Below, one piece after another: positions 1-10,272 of a DNA stretch of 64,000 nucleotides. Made by a program: the position numbers and the translations under genes. The stretch comes from Phymorhynchus buccinoides (Eukaryota > Mollusca > Gastropoda > Neogastropoda > Raphitomidae), in the NCBI GenBank assembly GCA_017654935.2, contig CM065695.1, positions 32,845,600-32,909,599 of the forward strand, written 5' to 3'. The first letter of the stretch is position 1. Every line of letters begins with the position of its first letter. The notes below the pieces were generated by a model that was not told the origin of the DNA, ran no database searches, and was given only the letters and a program-made list of their open reading frames with translations.

Positions 1-213
1 GGGAAGACGGGGTAAAAAGCGCATGGGCGGGTAAGAAGCCCACCCCAATTATCTCATGAAATGAAGCAAATTTCAGTCTCATTTTGCCCATGAGACGAGC
101 GTTAATGTTTAGCATTCGTCTCATGGGCAAATTTGACTGACATTTTCTTTATTTCATGAGATAATTGGGGTGGGCTTCTTACCCGCCCATGCGCTTTTTA
201 CCCCATCTTCCCC
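1..213 (+). mobile_element. TA-flanked foldback MITE, copy 1 (cut by window start)
   Basis: Near-perfect palindrome with ends GGGGAAGACGGGGTAAA and its complement; the first G lies outside the window. The right end is followed by TA (214-215). The asymmetric centre reads GCGTTAATG...GCATT, which I call the plus orientation. No coding capacity. The TA duplication and foldback shape suggest a Tc1/mariner-type non-autonomous element. Confidence 0.9.
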
Positions 214-635
214 TATATGACCAGGCACAGAAACACCCTGGAGAAGGCCTACATCCTTCACGAACATCAGCTCCAGCTGGAGCGTGAACCGTGCAAAATA
301 CCCGGGTGTCACGATTTCTGTTGATCTCAGGCAAGAGGAACACCCATGCATGTCAACGACGTGGCGCGGTCAGCAAGGCAAATAAAACCCTTGGATTCCT
401 GAGGAGAGCCTTGAAAATCAACACACAAAAATGTCAAAGAAGAGGCCTACAAAAATTAATGTTATGCATGGTGCGTCCCCTCCTCAACTGAATATGCCAT
501 CCCTTTTGTTTGGGACCCCCACAACAGGCCCTGGCAGCATTGACGCCATCGAACCCCCCCCCCCCCCCCCCCCAGAGCTGAGCTGCAAGATGGGTGGCCC
601 ATGACTACCGTCAGTCAACAAGATCTGCAGACCTA

Positions 636-801
636 GGGGAAGACGGGGTAAAAAGCGCGCATGGGTAAGAAGCCCACCCCAATTATCCATGAAAATTTCA
701 GTCAAATTTGCCCATGAGACGAATGCGACATTCTCGTCTCATGGGCAACAAGCTTCATTTCTGGGCTTCTTACCCGCCCACCTTTTTACCCCGTCTTCCC
801 C
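636..801 (-). mobile_element. TA-flanked foldback MITE, copy 2 (shortened)
   Basis: Same ends as the copy at position 1, with TA at 634-635 and 802-803. Only 166 bp because of internal deletions in both arms and the centre. The centre is in the opposite orientation. Confidence 0.88.
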
Positions 802-814
802 TACTGAAAAAACA

Positions 815-1670
815 ACAACCTGACATGGCCTCTTCTACAGACCCGTGGAACTAAAGCCCGTCTTGGACTATTGGTACCTTTTATAAATTCCATACAGAAC
901 TCCTCACAATCAATTCTAATCTTCCAACTTAATACCCTACGCGCAGAATAAAAGTCTCCGTCAATCTCACTCAGCTTCATATGGCATCCCTAGCCATAGA
1001 ACTCAGTACAGAAAATCCACCTTCTTGCCACACACTGTCCCTCAATATGGAACGGCCTCCCTGAAGAAGTAGCCCCCATCCAGTCATTGGAGGCTTTCAA
1101 GAGGAGCCTTCATAGGCAGGTCTCTACTAAACTACCCTGTAACTGCCCCTGCCTGCCCCTGCCCCCCCCCCCCCCCCCCCCCCGGTTTTTTCTCTCCCTT
1201 CCCCTATCCTGCACCCCCCCCCCCCCCCCCCCCACCCCTCGTTTCCTTCCTTGTGCATATGGCGCAGTGTCGCCTCAATTTGTGGTGGCTTGTCTCAGTG
1301 CTAGGGCTGGAATGGACGTTGTCTCACTCTCTTAGGAGAAGACAGGTTCTACTGAGTTAGCCAATGAAAACCGCCATCCGCTCCTCATCCCATTTTTTCC
1401 TCGACATCACAATACAAGCCGTCACTTTCTTTCTTCACTTTTTTTTCCAATTAATTCGTTGTACACTTCACGTAATAGAATACAAGAGCGTATTATTTTT
1501 TTTAGACTCTTATCTTTTCCAACAACACTTCTACGACGACGACTACAACCACCCCACGTAGTTTAAAAAAAAAAGTCACATCAAAGTTTATTTTTTTATG
1601 TGTTTTAATAACCATAATGCATGCGATGTACTTTTTCCCACTCAATCCGTTTCTTAACTCTTCTTTATTT
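815..1670. other. Stretch without recognisable gene
   Basis: No exon-like or transposon-like sequence that I can support. It holds two C homopolymer tracts near 1163-1183 and 1214-1233 and T-rich sequence. Open frames here are short and low in complexity. Confidence 0.5.
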
Positions 1671-1674
1671 TTAA

Positions 1675-2090
1675 ATGTGTTTTGGCAAATGTTAAGAACA
1701 GCTCCCTCCTCTGCCCCTTCCATTCATTTCAGGCGGTTTCAGGTTAGGGTTAGGGTTAGGAATAGGGTTTGGGGTAGGGTTAGGGATAGGTGTAGGGTCA
1801 GCTTAGTCATCAACTTTTTTTTGGGGGGTGTATTTAACACTAACTGACCCTAAGCCTATCCCTAACCCTATCTCAAACCCTAACCCTAATCTGAACCCGT
1901 CTAATCCACACTCACACTCACACACACACACACATTATGGTATGCTATGCGATTGACATTTAACTGACCCTAAGCCTATCCCTAACTGTCGCATGAAAAT
2001 ACCCTAGCTCCTAACCCTAAGTGCTCGCTACCGTCTGAAATGAATGGAAGGGGCAGAGGAGGGAGCTTGTCTTAACATTTGCCTGTGTTT
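1675..2090. repeat. Inverted repeat around a telomere-like core
   Basis: Arms at about 1684-1735 (CTCCCTCCTCTGCCCCTTCC) and 2037-2085 (the complement, GGAAGGGGCAGAGGAGGGAG) face each other. Between them lie degenerate TTAGGG-type runs, G-rich on the left (1741-1800) and C-rich (CCCTAA) on the right (1848-2020), so the core is itself inverted. A short CA microsatellite sits at 1919-1933. Confidence 0.75.
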
Positions 2091-2139
2091 TTTTCTCTAG
2101 GGTCGAGGGATAGTGTGCATGCATGTTAAATGAAGTGTA

Positions 2140-2371
2140 GGGGAAGACACACACACAACACAGCGCATGGGCGGGTATGAAGCCCACCCCAATTATCTCA
2201 TGAAATGATCCCTAATCCTATGTATCAGTCTCATTTTGCCTATGAGACGAGCGTTAATGTCTAGCATGAAATGAATGGGCAAAATTTGACTAGAAAAGGG
2301 AGCTTTTCATAAGATTTGCCTGTGGGCTTCTTACCCGCCCAGTGCGCATGCATTTGTACCTCGTCTTCCCC
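2140..2371 (+). mobile_element. TA-flanked foldback MITE, copy 3 (diverged)
   Basis: Ends match the family, with TA at 2138-2139 and 2372-2373. The left arm is disrupted by a short CA run and the right arm by substitutions, so this copy is older than the 214-bp copies. Confidence 0.85.
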
Positions 2372-2402
2372 TAAGTGGGTGGGTGCAACGGACGAAGGGG
2401 TA

Positions 2403-2643
2403 GGTGTCGCATGAAAATAGGTAGCTCGTAAAAATAAGTAGCTCGCTATTATGAGAGTCTGTATTTGCGACAACCACAAATTTCACTTTTTCTGTACTTT
2501 AACCATTTAACTAACCCTAACCCTAACCCTATCCCTAACCCTAGAAAAAAGTGAAATTTGTGGTTCATGCTCAATGTCGCAAATACACACTGTCATAGGT
2601 AGCGAGCTACTTATTTTTACGAGCTACCTATTTTCATGCGACA
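2403..2643. repeat. Foldback element with CCCTAA core
   Basis: Two arms of about 95 bp are inverted copies: 2406-2496 begins GTCGCATGAAAATAGGTAGC and 2547-2642 ends with its complement. The spacer at 2512-2545 is almost pure CCCTAA/CCCTAT. This is the same architecture as 1675-2090. No protein coding. Confidence 0.8.
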
Positions 2644-2970
2644 GTGGGGGTAGGGGTAAAAGTTATGGAAGGTACAATTAACTGAAAGTACATAATTATG
2701 TATAGGTCTGTTCTTCACTTTGCCCTTTAACCCGGAAACTATGCAGCTCCCTGGACCCCTCGCGGACCCGCCCCCCCCCCTCCCCCCTTACGAATCATTT
2801 GGCCCGCCCCTGCTCTCTCTGTCTCTGTCTCTCTTTCTCATGTAATGCTTATATTTTGCTTTGTGTGTACTTATTATTTATTATGTCTGATTATGCCTGA
2901 CTATGTTATATTGTATCACCCCCTCATGAGGGGCTATGGCCTTGATTGATTAAATATCCGTATCCGTATC

Positions 2971-2975
2971 CGTCT

Positions 2976-3053
<78 letters not shown>
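2971..3053 (+). repeat. (CT)n microsatellite
   Basis: An uninterrupted CT run except for one break. It follows a short sequence (2925-2970: GGGGCTATGGCC and TATCCG repeats) that looks like the 3' tail of a non-LTR element and is related to tails near 18.1, 20.7 and 26.1 kb. Confidence 0.85.
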
Positions 3054-3057
<4 letters not shown>

Positions 3058-3198
3058 GTCACAAGCGAACAGATATGAAATTTCTTCTTTTTTAAAATTT
3101 ATTATCACGTAAAGACTGGTTACACACAATGGGTCCGGACACGAAATAAGAGATAAGGGGGAAGTAGAGAGGCGAAAAAGAACATACGAAAAGAATTA

Positions 3199-3400
3199 GG
3201 GGAAGACGGGGTAAAAAGCGCACGGGTAAGAAGCCCACCCCAATTATCTCATGAAATGAAGAAGTCTCATTTTGCCCATGAGACGAGCGTTAATGTCTAC
3301 ATTCGTCTCATGGGCAAATTTGACTGAAATTTTCTTTATTTCATGAGATCATTGGGGTGGGCTTCTTACCCGCCCATGCGCTTTTTACCCCGTCTTCCCC
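3199..3400 (+). mobile_element. TA-flanked foldback MITE, copy 4
   Basis: TA at 3197-3198 and 3401-3402. It is 202 bp with a small deletion in the left arm; otherwise close to the 214-bp consensus seen at 5394, 9924 and 18238. Confidence 0.92.
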
Positions 3401-3749
3401 TAGTAGCCAACACCATAGACGTATCATGAAAACCTGCAGAGGATCGACAGCCCAATTCATTACAATCACATATGAAGGAAATAACAATAAATTGGTTCAA
3501 TCTATAGACCTACATGCTTTGGTGCAGTTCGTCAAAACTCATCTTCCTGGAAATGCAAACTTCATACGACAATACCGAAAAAACTACTTTTCCTCCATGC
3601 TCCTTTATGTAACTGCCAGTAACGCTTGCACAAATAAAGAAAACAAAAACAAACCAAAAATTGAAACGACTATAATTAGGCGTAGGCCACTAAATAATCC
3701 TATGTAACAAACAACCCTAGAGCAACTGATTAATTTCCTCCCAAATTAA

Positions 3750-3945
3750 CCCTTTCACCGTGCACCACATCCACCTAATAAAAGGCATCAAATCAGGGAC
3801 CTGTGTTAGCAAAGATCGTATTTTCTTAATTTTTAGAGGTAAGGATATAGGCCTCCAAATGTCACAGAGGAATTCTCAATATTGCAGAATTTGTTTTAAG
3901 TTTACTGATATTTTTTGGGCTGAAAAATAGCTGGCGGCGAAAGGG
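3750..3945 (-). mobile_element. TTAA-flanked MITE (piggyBac-type), copy 1
   Basis: Ends CCCTTTCACCG and CGGCGAAAGGG, flanked by TTAA at 3746-3749 and 3946-3949. The interior (GGCATCAAAT..., then GTCACAGAGGAATTC) is the reverse complement of the copies at 18643 and 33190. TTAA duplication with CCC ends is the piggyBac signature; the element has no transposase. Confidence 0.88.
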
Positions 3946-3949
3946 TTAA

Positions 3950-4785
3950 TCAACTTTGCAACATTATGTGATTAATCAAATGCAATAAACCGAAGAGACA
4001 ATGTTGTATTTTAGTCACCTCCTCATGTTTTCGACCCTCAATCTCAAAGGTGATTAATTTGGGATGAAATCAATCAAATTTGCAACATTATGTGATTAAA
4101 ATGCAATAAACTCTACGGTTTTTTTTTTACTGTAGTCAGCTCCTTATATTTTCTACCCTCAATCTCAAAGTCGGGTTGAGGGCGGGGTGGGGACAGGTGG
4201 TGGTGGGGAGGGTGGGTAAAATACAAGATAGCTTTCTACTCGATTAAACATTCACCATCATGCCATTTTTAACTGACAAAAATCTAGAACTACACGATTG
4301 GTCAAACACCAATAACGAAAACCTACACCCAAAAATTCTATGCAAATCATTTTTTTTTTTTTAATCTAGAGCTACACGATTGGTCAAACACCCATAATAA
4401 AAACCTACAGTCAAAAATGCTAAGCAAATGCAAAATTGCTATTTCAAAAGTTAACATAAAATGTCTTTCGATTGCTTACGTGTAAAAGCGCAGATATGCT
4501 TCTGACCTGTGTTGAAGACCGACTTATTTCTATGTATTCGTGTATATATTATAACTGGATATGTGCATTTTGCTAATTAGTTTTATAATTGATGATTCGC
4601 TTATCGTGTTGTTTATTCATGTCTCTCATTAATTTTGTTGCTTTCTTCCTTCTACTTTTCTTCGTTATTTTGCTCACAACAGTGGTTTTTTCCACCTTGT
4701 TTTCTTTTCCTTTCTATCTTAATCATTGTTTTCTTTTTGGTTGGTTGCTTTGCATTGAATACTGATTTTGTTGATGTCCATGCGG
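3950..4785. other. Stretch without recognisable gene
   Basis: AT-rich. It contains two internal near-duplications: ATCAACTTTGCAACATTATG (3958) repeated near 4073, and AGAACTACACGATTGGTCAA (4286) repeated near 4368. No exon-like sequence seen. Confidence 0.5.
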
Positions 4786-5393
4786 TTTGTTTTTGAATTT
4801 CTTCCATGGTCACCTTCTGTCATGTCAATAGTTGATTATGTATTGTGTATGGAAGGGGTACGTTATAAGCGTCTGCTTGTTGTTACCCCGTTAACCTCAT
4901 TGTTTGAATTTCTTCCATGGTCACCTTCTGTCAAGTCCATAGTTGATTATGTATTGTGTATGGAAGGGGTACGTTATAAGCGTCTGCTGGTTGTTACCCC
5001 GTTAACCTCATTGTTTGAATTTCTTCCATGGTCACCTTCTGTCATGTCCATAGTTGATTATGTATTGTGTATGGAAGGGGTACGTTATAAGCGTCTGCTT
5101 GTTGTTACCCCGTTAACCTCATTGTTTGAATTTCTTCCATGGTCACCTTCTGTCATGTCCATAGTTGATTATGTATTGTGTATGGAAGGGGTACGTTATA
5201 AGCGTCTGCTTGTTGTTACCCCGTTAACCTCATTGTTTGAATTTCTTCCATGGTCACCTTCTGTCATGTCCATAGTTGATTATGTATTGTGTATGGAAGG
5301 GGTACGTTATAAGCGTCTGCTTGTTGTTACCCCGTTAACCTCATTGTTTGAATTTCTTCCATGGTCACCTTCTGTCATGTCCATAGTTGATTA

Positions 5394-5607
5394 GGGGAAG
5401 ACGGGGTAAAAAGCGCATGGGCGGGTAAGAAGCCCACCCCAATTATCTCATGAAATAAAGAAAATTTCAGTCAAATTTGCCCATGAGACGAATGCTAGAC
5501 ATTAACGCTCGTCTCATGGGCAAAATGAGACTGAAATTTGCTTCATTTCATGAGATAATTGGGGTGGGCTTCTTACCCGCCCATGCGCTTTTTACCCCGT
5601 CTTCCCC
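5394..5607 (-). mobile_element. TA-flanked foldback MITE, copy 5, inside minisatellite
   Basis: A 214-bp element flanked by TA (5392-5393 and 5608-5609). The surrounding 111-bp unit reads GTTGATTATGTATTG when empty and GTTGATTA-element-TATGTATTG here. The neighbouring units therefore act as an internal empty site and prove both the element ends and the TA duplication. Confidence 0.96.
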
Positions 5608-6512
5608 TATGTATTGTGTATGGAAGGGGTACGTTATAAGCGTCTGCTGGTTGTTACCCCATTAACCTCATTGTTTGAATTTCTTCCATGGTCACCTTCT
5701 GTCATGTGAATAGTTGATTATGTATTGTGTATGGAAGGGGTACGTTATAAGCGTCTGCTGGTTGTTACCCCGTTAACCTCATTGTTTGAATTTCTTCCAT
5801 GGTCACCTTCTGTCATGTCCATAGTTGATTATGTATTGTGTATGGAAGGGGTACGTTATAAGCGTCTGCTTGTTGTTACCCCGTTAACCTCATTGTTTGA
5901 ATTTCTTCCATGGTCACCTTCTGTCATGTCAATAGTTGATTATGTATTGTGTATGGAAGGGGTACGTTATAAGCGTCTGCTGGTTGTTACCCCGTTAACC
6001 TCATTTTTGTTCAATAATCTTCCATTTGCACCTTCTGTCATGTCCAAAACCTACACCCTTTGATTATGTATGGCAGGGATACACGTTATAAGCGTCTGCT
6101 GGTTGTTAGCCCCGTTATCCTCATTGTTTGAATTTCTTCCATGGTCACCTTCTGTCATGTCAATAGTTGATTATGTATTGTGAGCGGGGTACGTTATAAG
6201 CGTCTGCTTGTTGTTACCCCAGTTAACCTCATTGTTTGAAACATTTCCCCCCCTCCCCCCACCTTCTGTCATGTCAATAGTTGATTATGTAAGAACAATG
6301 GGGGGTACGTTATAAGCGTCTGCTTGTTGTTACCCCGTTGCCCTCATTGTGCGAATTTCTTCCATGGTCACCTTCTGTCATGTCAATAGTTGATTATGTA
6401 GTTGTGTATGGAAGGGGTACGTTATAGCGTCTGCTGGTTGTTACACCCGTTAACCTCATGGTTTGAATTCTTGCTCGGATGTCACCTTCTGTATCATGTC
6501 CATACAATCTGA

Positions 6513-6728
6513 GGGTCAAGTACGGGGTAAAATGGCGCATGGGCGGGTAAGAAGCCCACCCCAATTATCTCATGAAATAAAGAAAATTTCAGTCAACCTT
6601 GACCATGAGACGAATGCTAGACATCAGAACGCTCGTCTCATGGCCAAAGTGAGACTGAAAATTTGAAGACTCATGAGATAATTGGGGTGGGCTTCTTATG
6701 GCCCCATGCGCTTTTTTCGGTCTTCCCC
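6513..6728 (-). mobile_element. TA-flanked foldback MITE, copy 6 (eroded)
   Basis: A second insertion in the minisatellite, at the same GATTA|TGTATTG position as copy 5. TA at 6729-6730. The left end is altered (GGTCAAGTACGGGG in place of GGGGAAGACGGGG) and several arm positions differ. Confidence 0.85.
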
Positions 6729-7044
6729 TATGTATTGGTATGTAAGGGGTACGTTATAAGCGTCTGCTGGTTGTTACCCCATTAACCTCATTGTTTGAAT
6801 TTCTTCCATGGTCACCTTCTGTCATGTCAATAGTTGATTATGTATTGTGTATGGAAGGGGTACGTTATAAGCGTCTGCTGGTTGTTACCCCGTTAACCTC
6901 ATTTTTGTTCAATAATATATGTTTGCATACTTGAATACAATTATTAAACCAAAACCTACACCCTTTGAGTTATGAAAAGCAGGCAAAGATACACAATGGT
7001 AGAGCATAGTACGTAAACTAAGCGAGACGTGCATCGGCGATGGT

Positions 7045-7164
7045 TTAGACATAGACAATGGCAACCATCTTTATCTTGCTGGCTCCGTAACCTCCGAAGT
7101 CGGCCGCTCCAATTCTGAGCGCGTTCTGTTGCAGGTTCTCCTCTGTCTCCAGGAAAACCAGGAA
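7045..7164 (-). CDS. Unrecognised secreted protein, last coding exon
   Basis: The acceptor CAG lies just upstream on the minus strand and the frame enters in phase 0. It encodes 39 residues, starting FLVFLETEENLQQ and ending KIKMVAIVYV, then TAA at 7047-7045. The exon is GC-richer than its surroundings and joins in frame to the exon at 8501-8619. No catalytic motif or cysteine pattern. The tail is hydrophobic and strand-like rather than a clear membrane helix. Function unknown. Confidence 0.6.
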   Translation of the reverse strand, partial: FLVFLETEENLQQNALRIGAADFGGYGASKIKMVAIVYV

Positions 7165-7245
7165 CTGGGCAGACAAGACAAAGCATGCGATTGGGACAAA
7201 AAAAAACATACCCCCCCCCCCCCCTCCCCCCTTATTTATACATAA

Positions 7246-7410
7246 CAAACAACAACAACATACAGTATTTATACGGCGCAGAATCTTGATAGAAATCAAA
7301 TCAAGGCGCACACACACGTTAGTATTCATCACGCATTCAAACAAAAACGCAATACAAAGCGAACACACACGGATGACATCAATGGAATACAGCAGAAACA
7401 GACCTAAAGA
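7246..7410 (-). mobile_element. LINE 3' end fragment (shared with 11.26 kb)
   Basis: About 165 bp nearly identical to 11277-11430, starting after a CAA run with TACAGTATTTATACGGCGC. In the 11.3-kb copy this segment follows the C-terminal coding end of a reverse transcriptase, so it is probably a LINE 3' untranslated region. Confidence 0.65.
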
Positions 7411-7559
7411 CTAGAGCATTAAGACGCTAGACCACCAGCCGCGCGGCAGCCTTTTTTTCAATTGACAAGAAAATTTGTTTAACCTCCTCCGACCTGGTAC
7501 GGATACAGATGAGACACCGATACGCCCTATTTAGACAGAGACAATCTGCCCGCCTCATA

Positions 7560-8355
7560 TGACCATGTAACTCCATTGCTCTGTTCTCTCCACTGGCTCC
7601 CTGTTCAGTAAAGAATATCCTACAAGATTGCCTCTCTCTGCTTCAAATCTATCGAGTCTTCCTGTCCTGAATATCTTACTGATCTGTTGCATCTCTACAC
7701 GCCATCTCGAGCTCTGCGTTCCTTATCTGACACCCGTCTCTACAGTATCCACAGTGTCCGCACTAAAACCCTTGGTCAACGCTCTTTCGCCTATCAAGCT
7801 TCTAGCTGTTACTTGGAATCAGTTGCCTCGCTCTCTCAGATACCCATCCCCTCTGCCCATATTCAAACGCCATCTCAAAACTTATCTCTTTCCTATGCAT
7901 CAAATCCATAACTTCATGACCTGGTGAGTGTATTTCTGAGTGTGAATATCTGCGCGTGCGCATATCTGTGTAAGTGTGTGTGTGCATGTGCATGTGTGCG
8001 TGCGCGCACATGTATGTGTGTGTGGTTGTGTGTCTGACTGTCTTTGGGTGTTTGTGCTTCCCCCCCCCCCCCCATTCATTCTTTACGCTATATGTTGTGT
8101 TATATATGTATATCAGCTATAATTGTTATATTGTAAGCGCCTAGCTAGAGGGCATTGAATTGATTAGGCATCCTAAATGTTCATAATAATAAAAATAATA
8201 ATAATAAAAATAATTATTATTAATATTATGATTATGATTATGATTATTATTATCATTATTATGATTAATAATATTATTGTTATTATTATCATCATTATTA
8301 TTAGTATTATTATCATTATTATTATTATGATGATGATGATTATTATTATTATTAT
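7560..8355 (+). mobile_element. LINE fragment: RT C-terminal end plus ATT-repeat tail
   Basis: Frameshifted translation across 7590-7920 shows the usual C-terminal sequence of jockey/CR1-like reverse transcriptases (SVRTKTLGQRSFAYQASS, then TWNQLPRSLR and FKRHLKTYLF). The 3' untranslated part ends with TTGTAAGCGCCTAGC and an ATT/TAT-rich tail at 8180-8355. 5' truncated and dead. Confidence 0.75.
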
Positions 8356-8500
8356 ACAGATAGTGGGTTGATTCCTCAAGTACTACAATACCAGGAAAGA
8401 CCACTTATGTAGTAAAGCATTAAGCAACCCCACATAAATTTGTCTTACAGATGGCCCAAACTTCCAAACTAATCCCGAGAAGAAGGATCGAGGGTCTTAC

Positions 8501-8619
8501 CCTGACAGGATAGGAAGCGATGAGTGTGAAACGCACTGGTTTGACAAACTGGGCCAGTTCCGAGAAAGCGTCCTTCCCAGATTGCATATCCAACTTAAAG
8601 GTTTCTGGGCACACATCCT
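8501..8619 (-). CDS. Unrecognised secreted protein, internal exon
   Basis: Minus-strand acceptor TTTTCAG before 8619 and donor AGG|GTAAGA after 8501. It enters in phase 1 and leaves in phase 0, matching both neighbours. It encodes about 39 residues including DVCPETFKLDMQSG and ELAQFVKPVRFTLIASYPVR, with the only cysteine seen in the mature protein. Joined to the next exon it reads ...ASYPVR-FLVFLETEEN.... Unknown family. Confidence 0.6.
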
Positions 8620-8977
8620 CTGAAAACAGAAAAAAAGAGTGGGGTGTATTTTGCCAGTGGGCTCTGCAGTCATGCAAAACGGGCTGGTACACCCATGAGG
8701 ACATTTCGCAAGGACTCTTCTGCACTGTATCTGATGGTCACCAAGCCGGGAGTAGCTATGTGCCCCTGTATACTTAATGTAGTGTCCCGCGTGTGTCTGC
8801 TCCTAATTAACACAACTCGGACTTCAAGGGCTGGAGCCCAAATTGAAAACTTCATTTCTAGTGCCTCTGGTTGAATATATCAACAAGCCGTTGATTTGGT
8901 TTGATTTTAAGCTTTCCATGTGGGGGTGTCACTGTCCCGATTTTGGACCACGGGTGCCTAATGTCGGACAGTTTAGT

Positions 8978-9560
8978 TTTTGTTTGTGGCTCAAGCCACA
9001 AACCTATAACTCACTTTGTCGGTCGGTCGGTCTGTCTGTCTGTCCAAAATTGTTGCACTTCAAATGGAGGAATGAATTTTGAATGAATGAAAAATGGTTT
9101 TTTACGTCCTCTCGGTCATAGACACATATGGGACATTTGTAAATACAAAGATGGTGGGAACAATACTGGCTGCAATGCCCAGAGGCAGTGCAACACCAGT
9201 AAAGTCCCGAGTTTTTATCAATACAGATAGGTGAATTTGATATGAAGAGGTGACTTCAGATGGAGGCTACACTTCAAATTGAGGCCACTCTTTAAAATGA
9301 TGTATTTTAAAAGCGTACAAAATAATAAACATACGTAATACAGACACTACAACAGACACGACGAGTATGCGGTGCTTCTTTTGATGAGTATAAGTAGGAT
9401 ACATAGTTTTAAATGTTTTCCAAAAGATATAAAAAGTTACGAAATGGTGCAGAGATAACATTCTGGTTTACAGATTAAAATTATTGAAAAGCCAGGGGAG
9501 GTGACTCATGATTAGAGTGGTAAAAATAGACCGCGTGCCACAAACTATTGCGATTTCGTG
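8978..9560 (-). mobile_element. Dispersed element E, copy 1, with nested insertion
   Basis: Shares sequence with 44251-44655 and 47335-47765: a 22-bp palindrome of the GTTTGTGGCT type, a GTCG/GTCT microsatellite, then a region open for 64 codons (MLSLHHFVTFYIFWKTFKT) on the minus strand at 9461-9267. Here a second repeat (9072-9240, TTTTACGTCCTCT family) splits the element. The 64-codon frame persists in all three copies, but I know no protein like it. Confidence 0.7.
9103..9240 (+). mobile_element. Dispersed repeat G, partial copy
   Basis: Begins TTTTACGTCCTCTCGGTC and includes ATACAAAGATGGTGGGAACA and ACCAGTAAAGTCCCGA. The same sequence occurs at 56741-56930 and inverted at 25456-25652, with a fragment at 49688-49735. 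It is short, non-coding and SINE- or MITE-like; the class is not resolved. Confidence 0.65.
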
Positions 9561-9784
9561 CTTGTTTTTCTAAAAGTCGAATAACTTTTGCTTCTTCTTT
9601 TTTATTATGAGAAACAAATGATCAGGAATGTAGACATTTTTATTATCTATTCAGTGCAGTCTTTGAAATTTGTGTCGCATTGTTTATTTTGAAGGTTTTG
9701 ACAGATTTATTTGCGTCCGGTGTGAGAATATCCTACCTCATGAAATAAGTAGGCCTAGCCAATCAGAATTGTTTGTTTGTCCCC

Positions 9785-9915
9785 ATTGTGAATTTTACTA
9801 AACTAAGTGCATGGCGTTGTACATCGATTTCTCGGTAAATATGTAGATTTACACCCTCCTGCTCTATTTCTTGGTTCTTTCCGTGGTTAGGGATAGGGTT
9901 AGGGTTAAGGTTAGA
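9785..9915 (+). repeat. Dispersed repeat ending in a TTAGGG-like run, copy 1
   Basis: About 100 bp (TGTACATCGATTTCTCGG ... CTCCTGCTCTATTTCTTGG) followed by GTTAGGGATAGGGTTAGGG. The reverse complement with the same junction occurs at 29431-29550. The TTAGGG-like tract is part of the repeat. Confidence 0.75.
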
Positions 9916-9923
9916 TGGCTATA

Positions 9924-10137
9924 GGGGAAGACGGGGTAAAAAGCGCATGGGCGGGTAAGAAGCCCACCCCAATTATCTCATGAAATGAAGCAAATGTCAG
10001 TCTCATTTTGCCCATGAGACGAGCGTTAATGTCTAGCATTCGTCTCATGGGCAAATTTGACTGAAATTTTCTTTATTTCATGAGATAATTGGGGTGGGCT
10101 TCTTGCCCGCCCATGCGCTTTTTACCCCGTCTTCCCC
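9924..10137 (+). mobile_element. TA-flanked foldback MITE, copy 7
   Basis: 214 bp, TA at 9922-9923 and 10138-10139. Almost identical in length and sequence to copies 5 and 8, which indicates recent spread. It lies in an intron of the minus-strand secreted-protein gene. Confidence 0.95.
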
Positions 10138-10272
10138 TAGTTCGCATGCGACAGGTAGATATTTCATGGCAGGTACTTATTTCTCGTGACACCGGACGTA
10201 CATTTGGGGCTCTTGCTCTACATAGAAAAATTCAAGTAGCCTACGATGACTGAAGAGCACCATTCCACTTAC

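Larger units (their letters stand above)
4792..6905 (+). repeat. 111-bp minisatellite, interrupted by two MITEs
   Basis: Units of 111 bp starting TTTGAATTTCTTCCATGG run from 4792 to 5393, continue after a MITE at 5610-6000, then decay (6001-6510), and resume after a second MITE at 6731-6905. Because 111 is 37 codons, the array is open in one frame (4768-5394 and 5725-6063). Units in the first block are nearly identical. I see no start context, splice signal or codon bias supporting a protein, so I treat the open frame as a by-product of unit length. Confidence 0.9.

Noticed and set aside
3357..3707. 116-codon plus-strand frame
   Set aside because: It begins inside MITE copy 4 and continues into low-complexity sequence without homology that I recognise.
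4768..5394. 208-codon frame as a repetitive protein gene
   Set aside because: It is a minisatellite whose unit happens to be divisible by three. No start context, promoter, splice site or non-repeat flanking coding sequence is visible, and later units break the frame.
8141..8404. Asn/His/Ile-rich frames
   Set aside because: Translations of the ATT/ATG triplet tail of a LINE.
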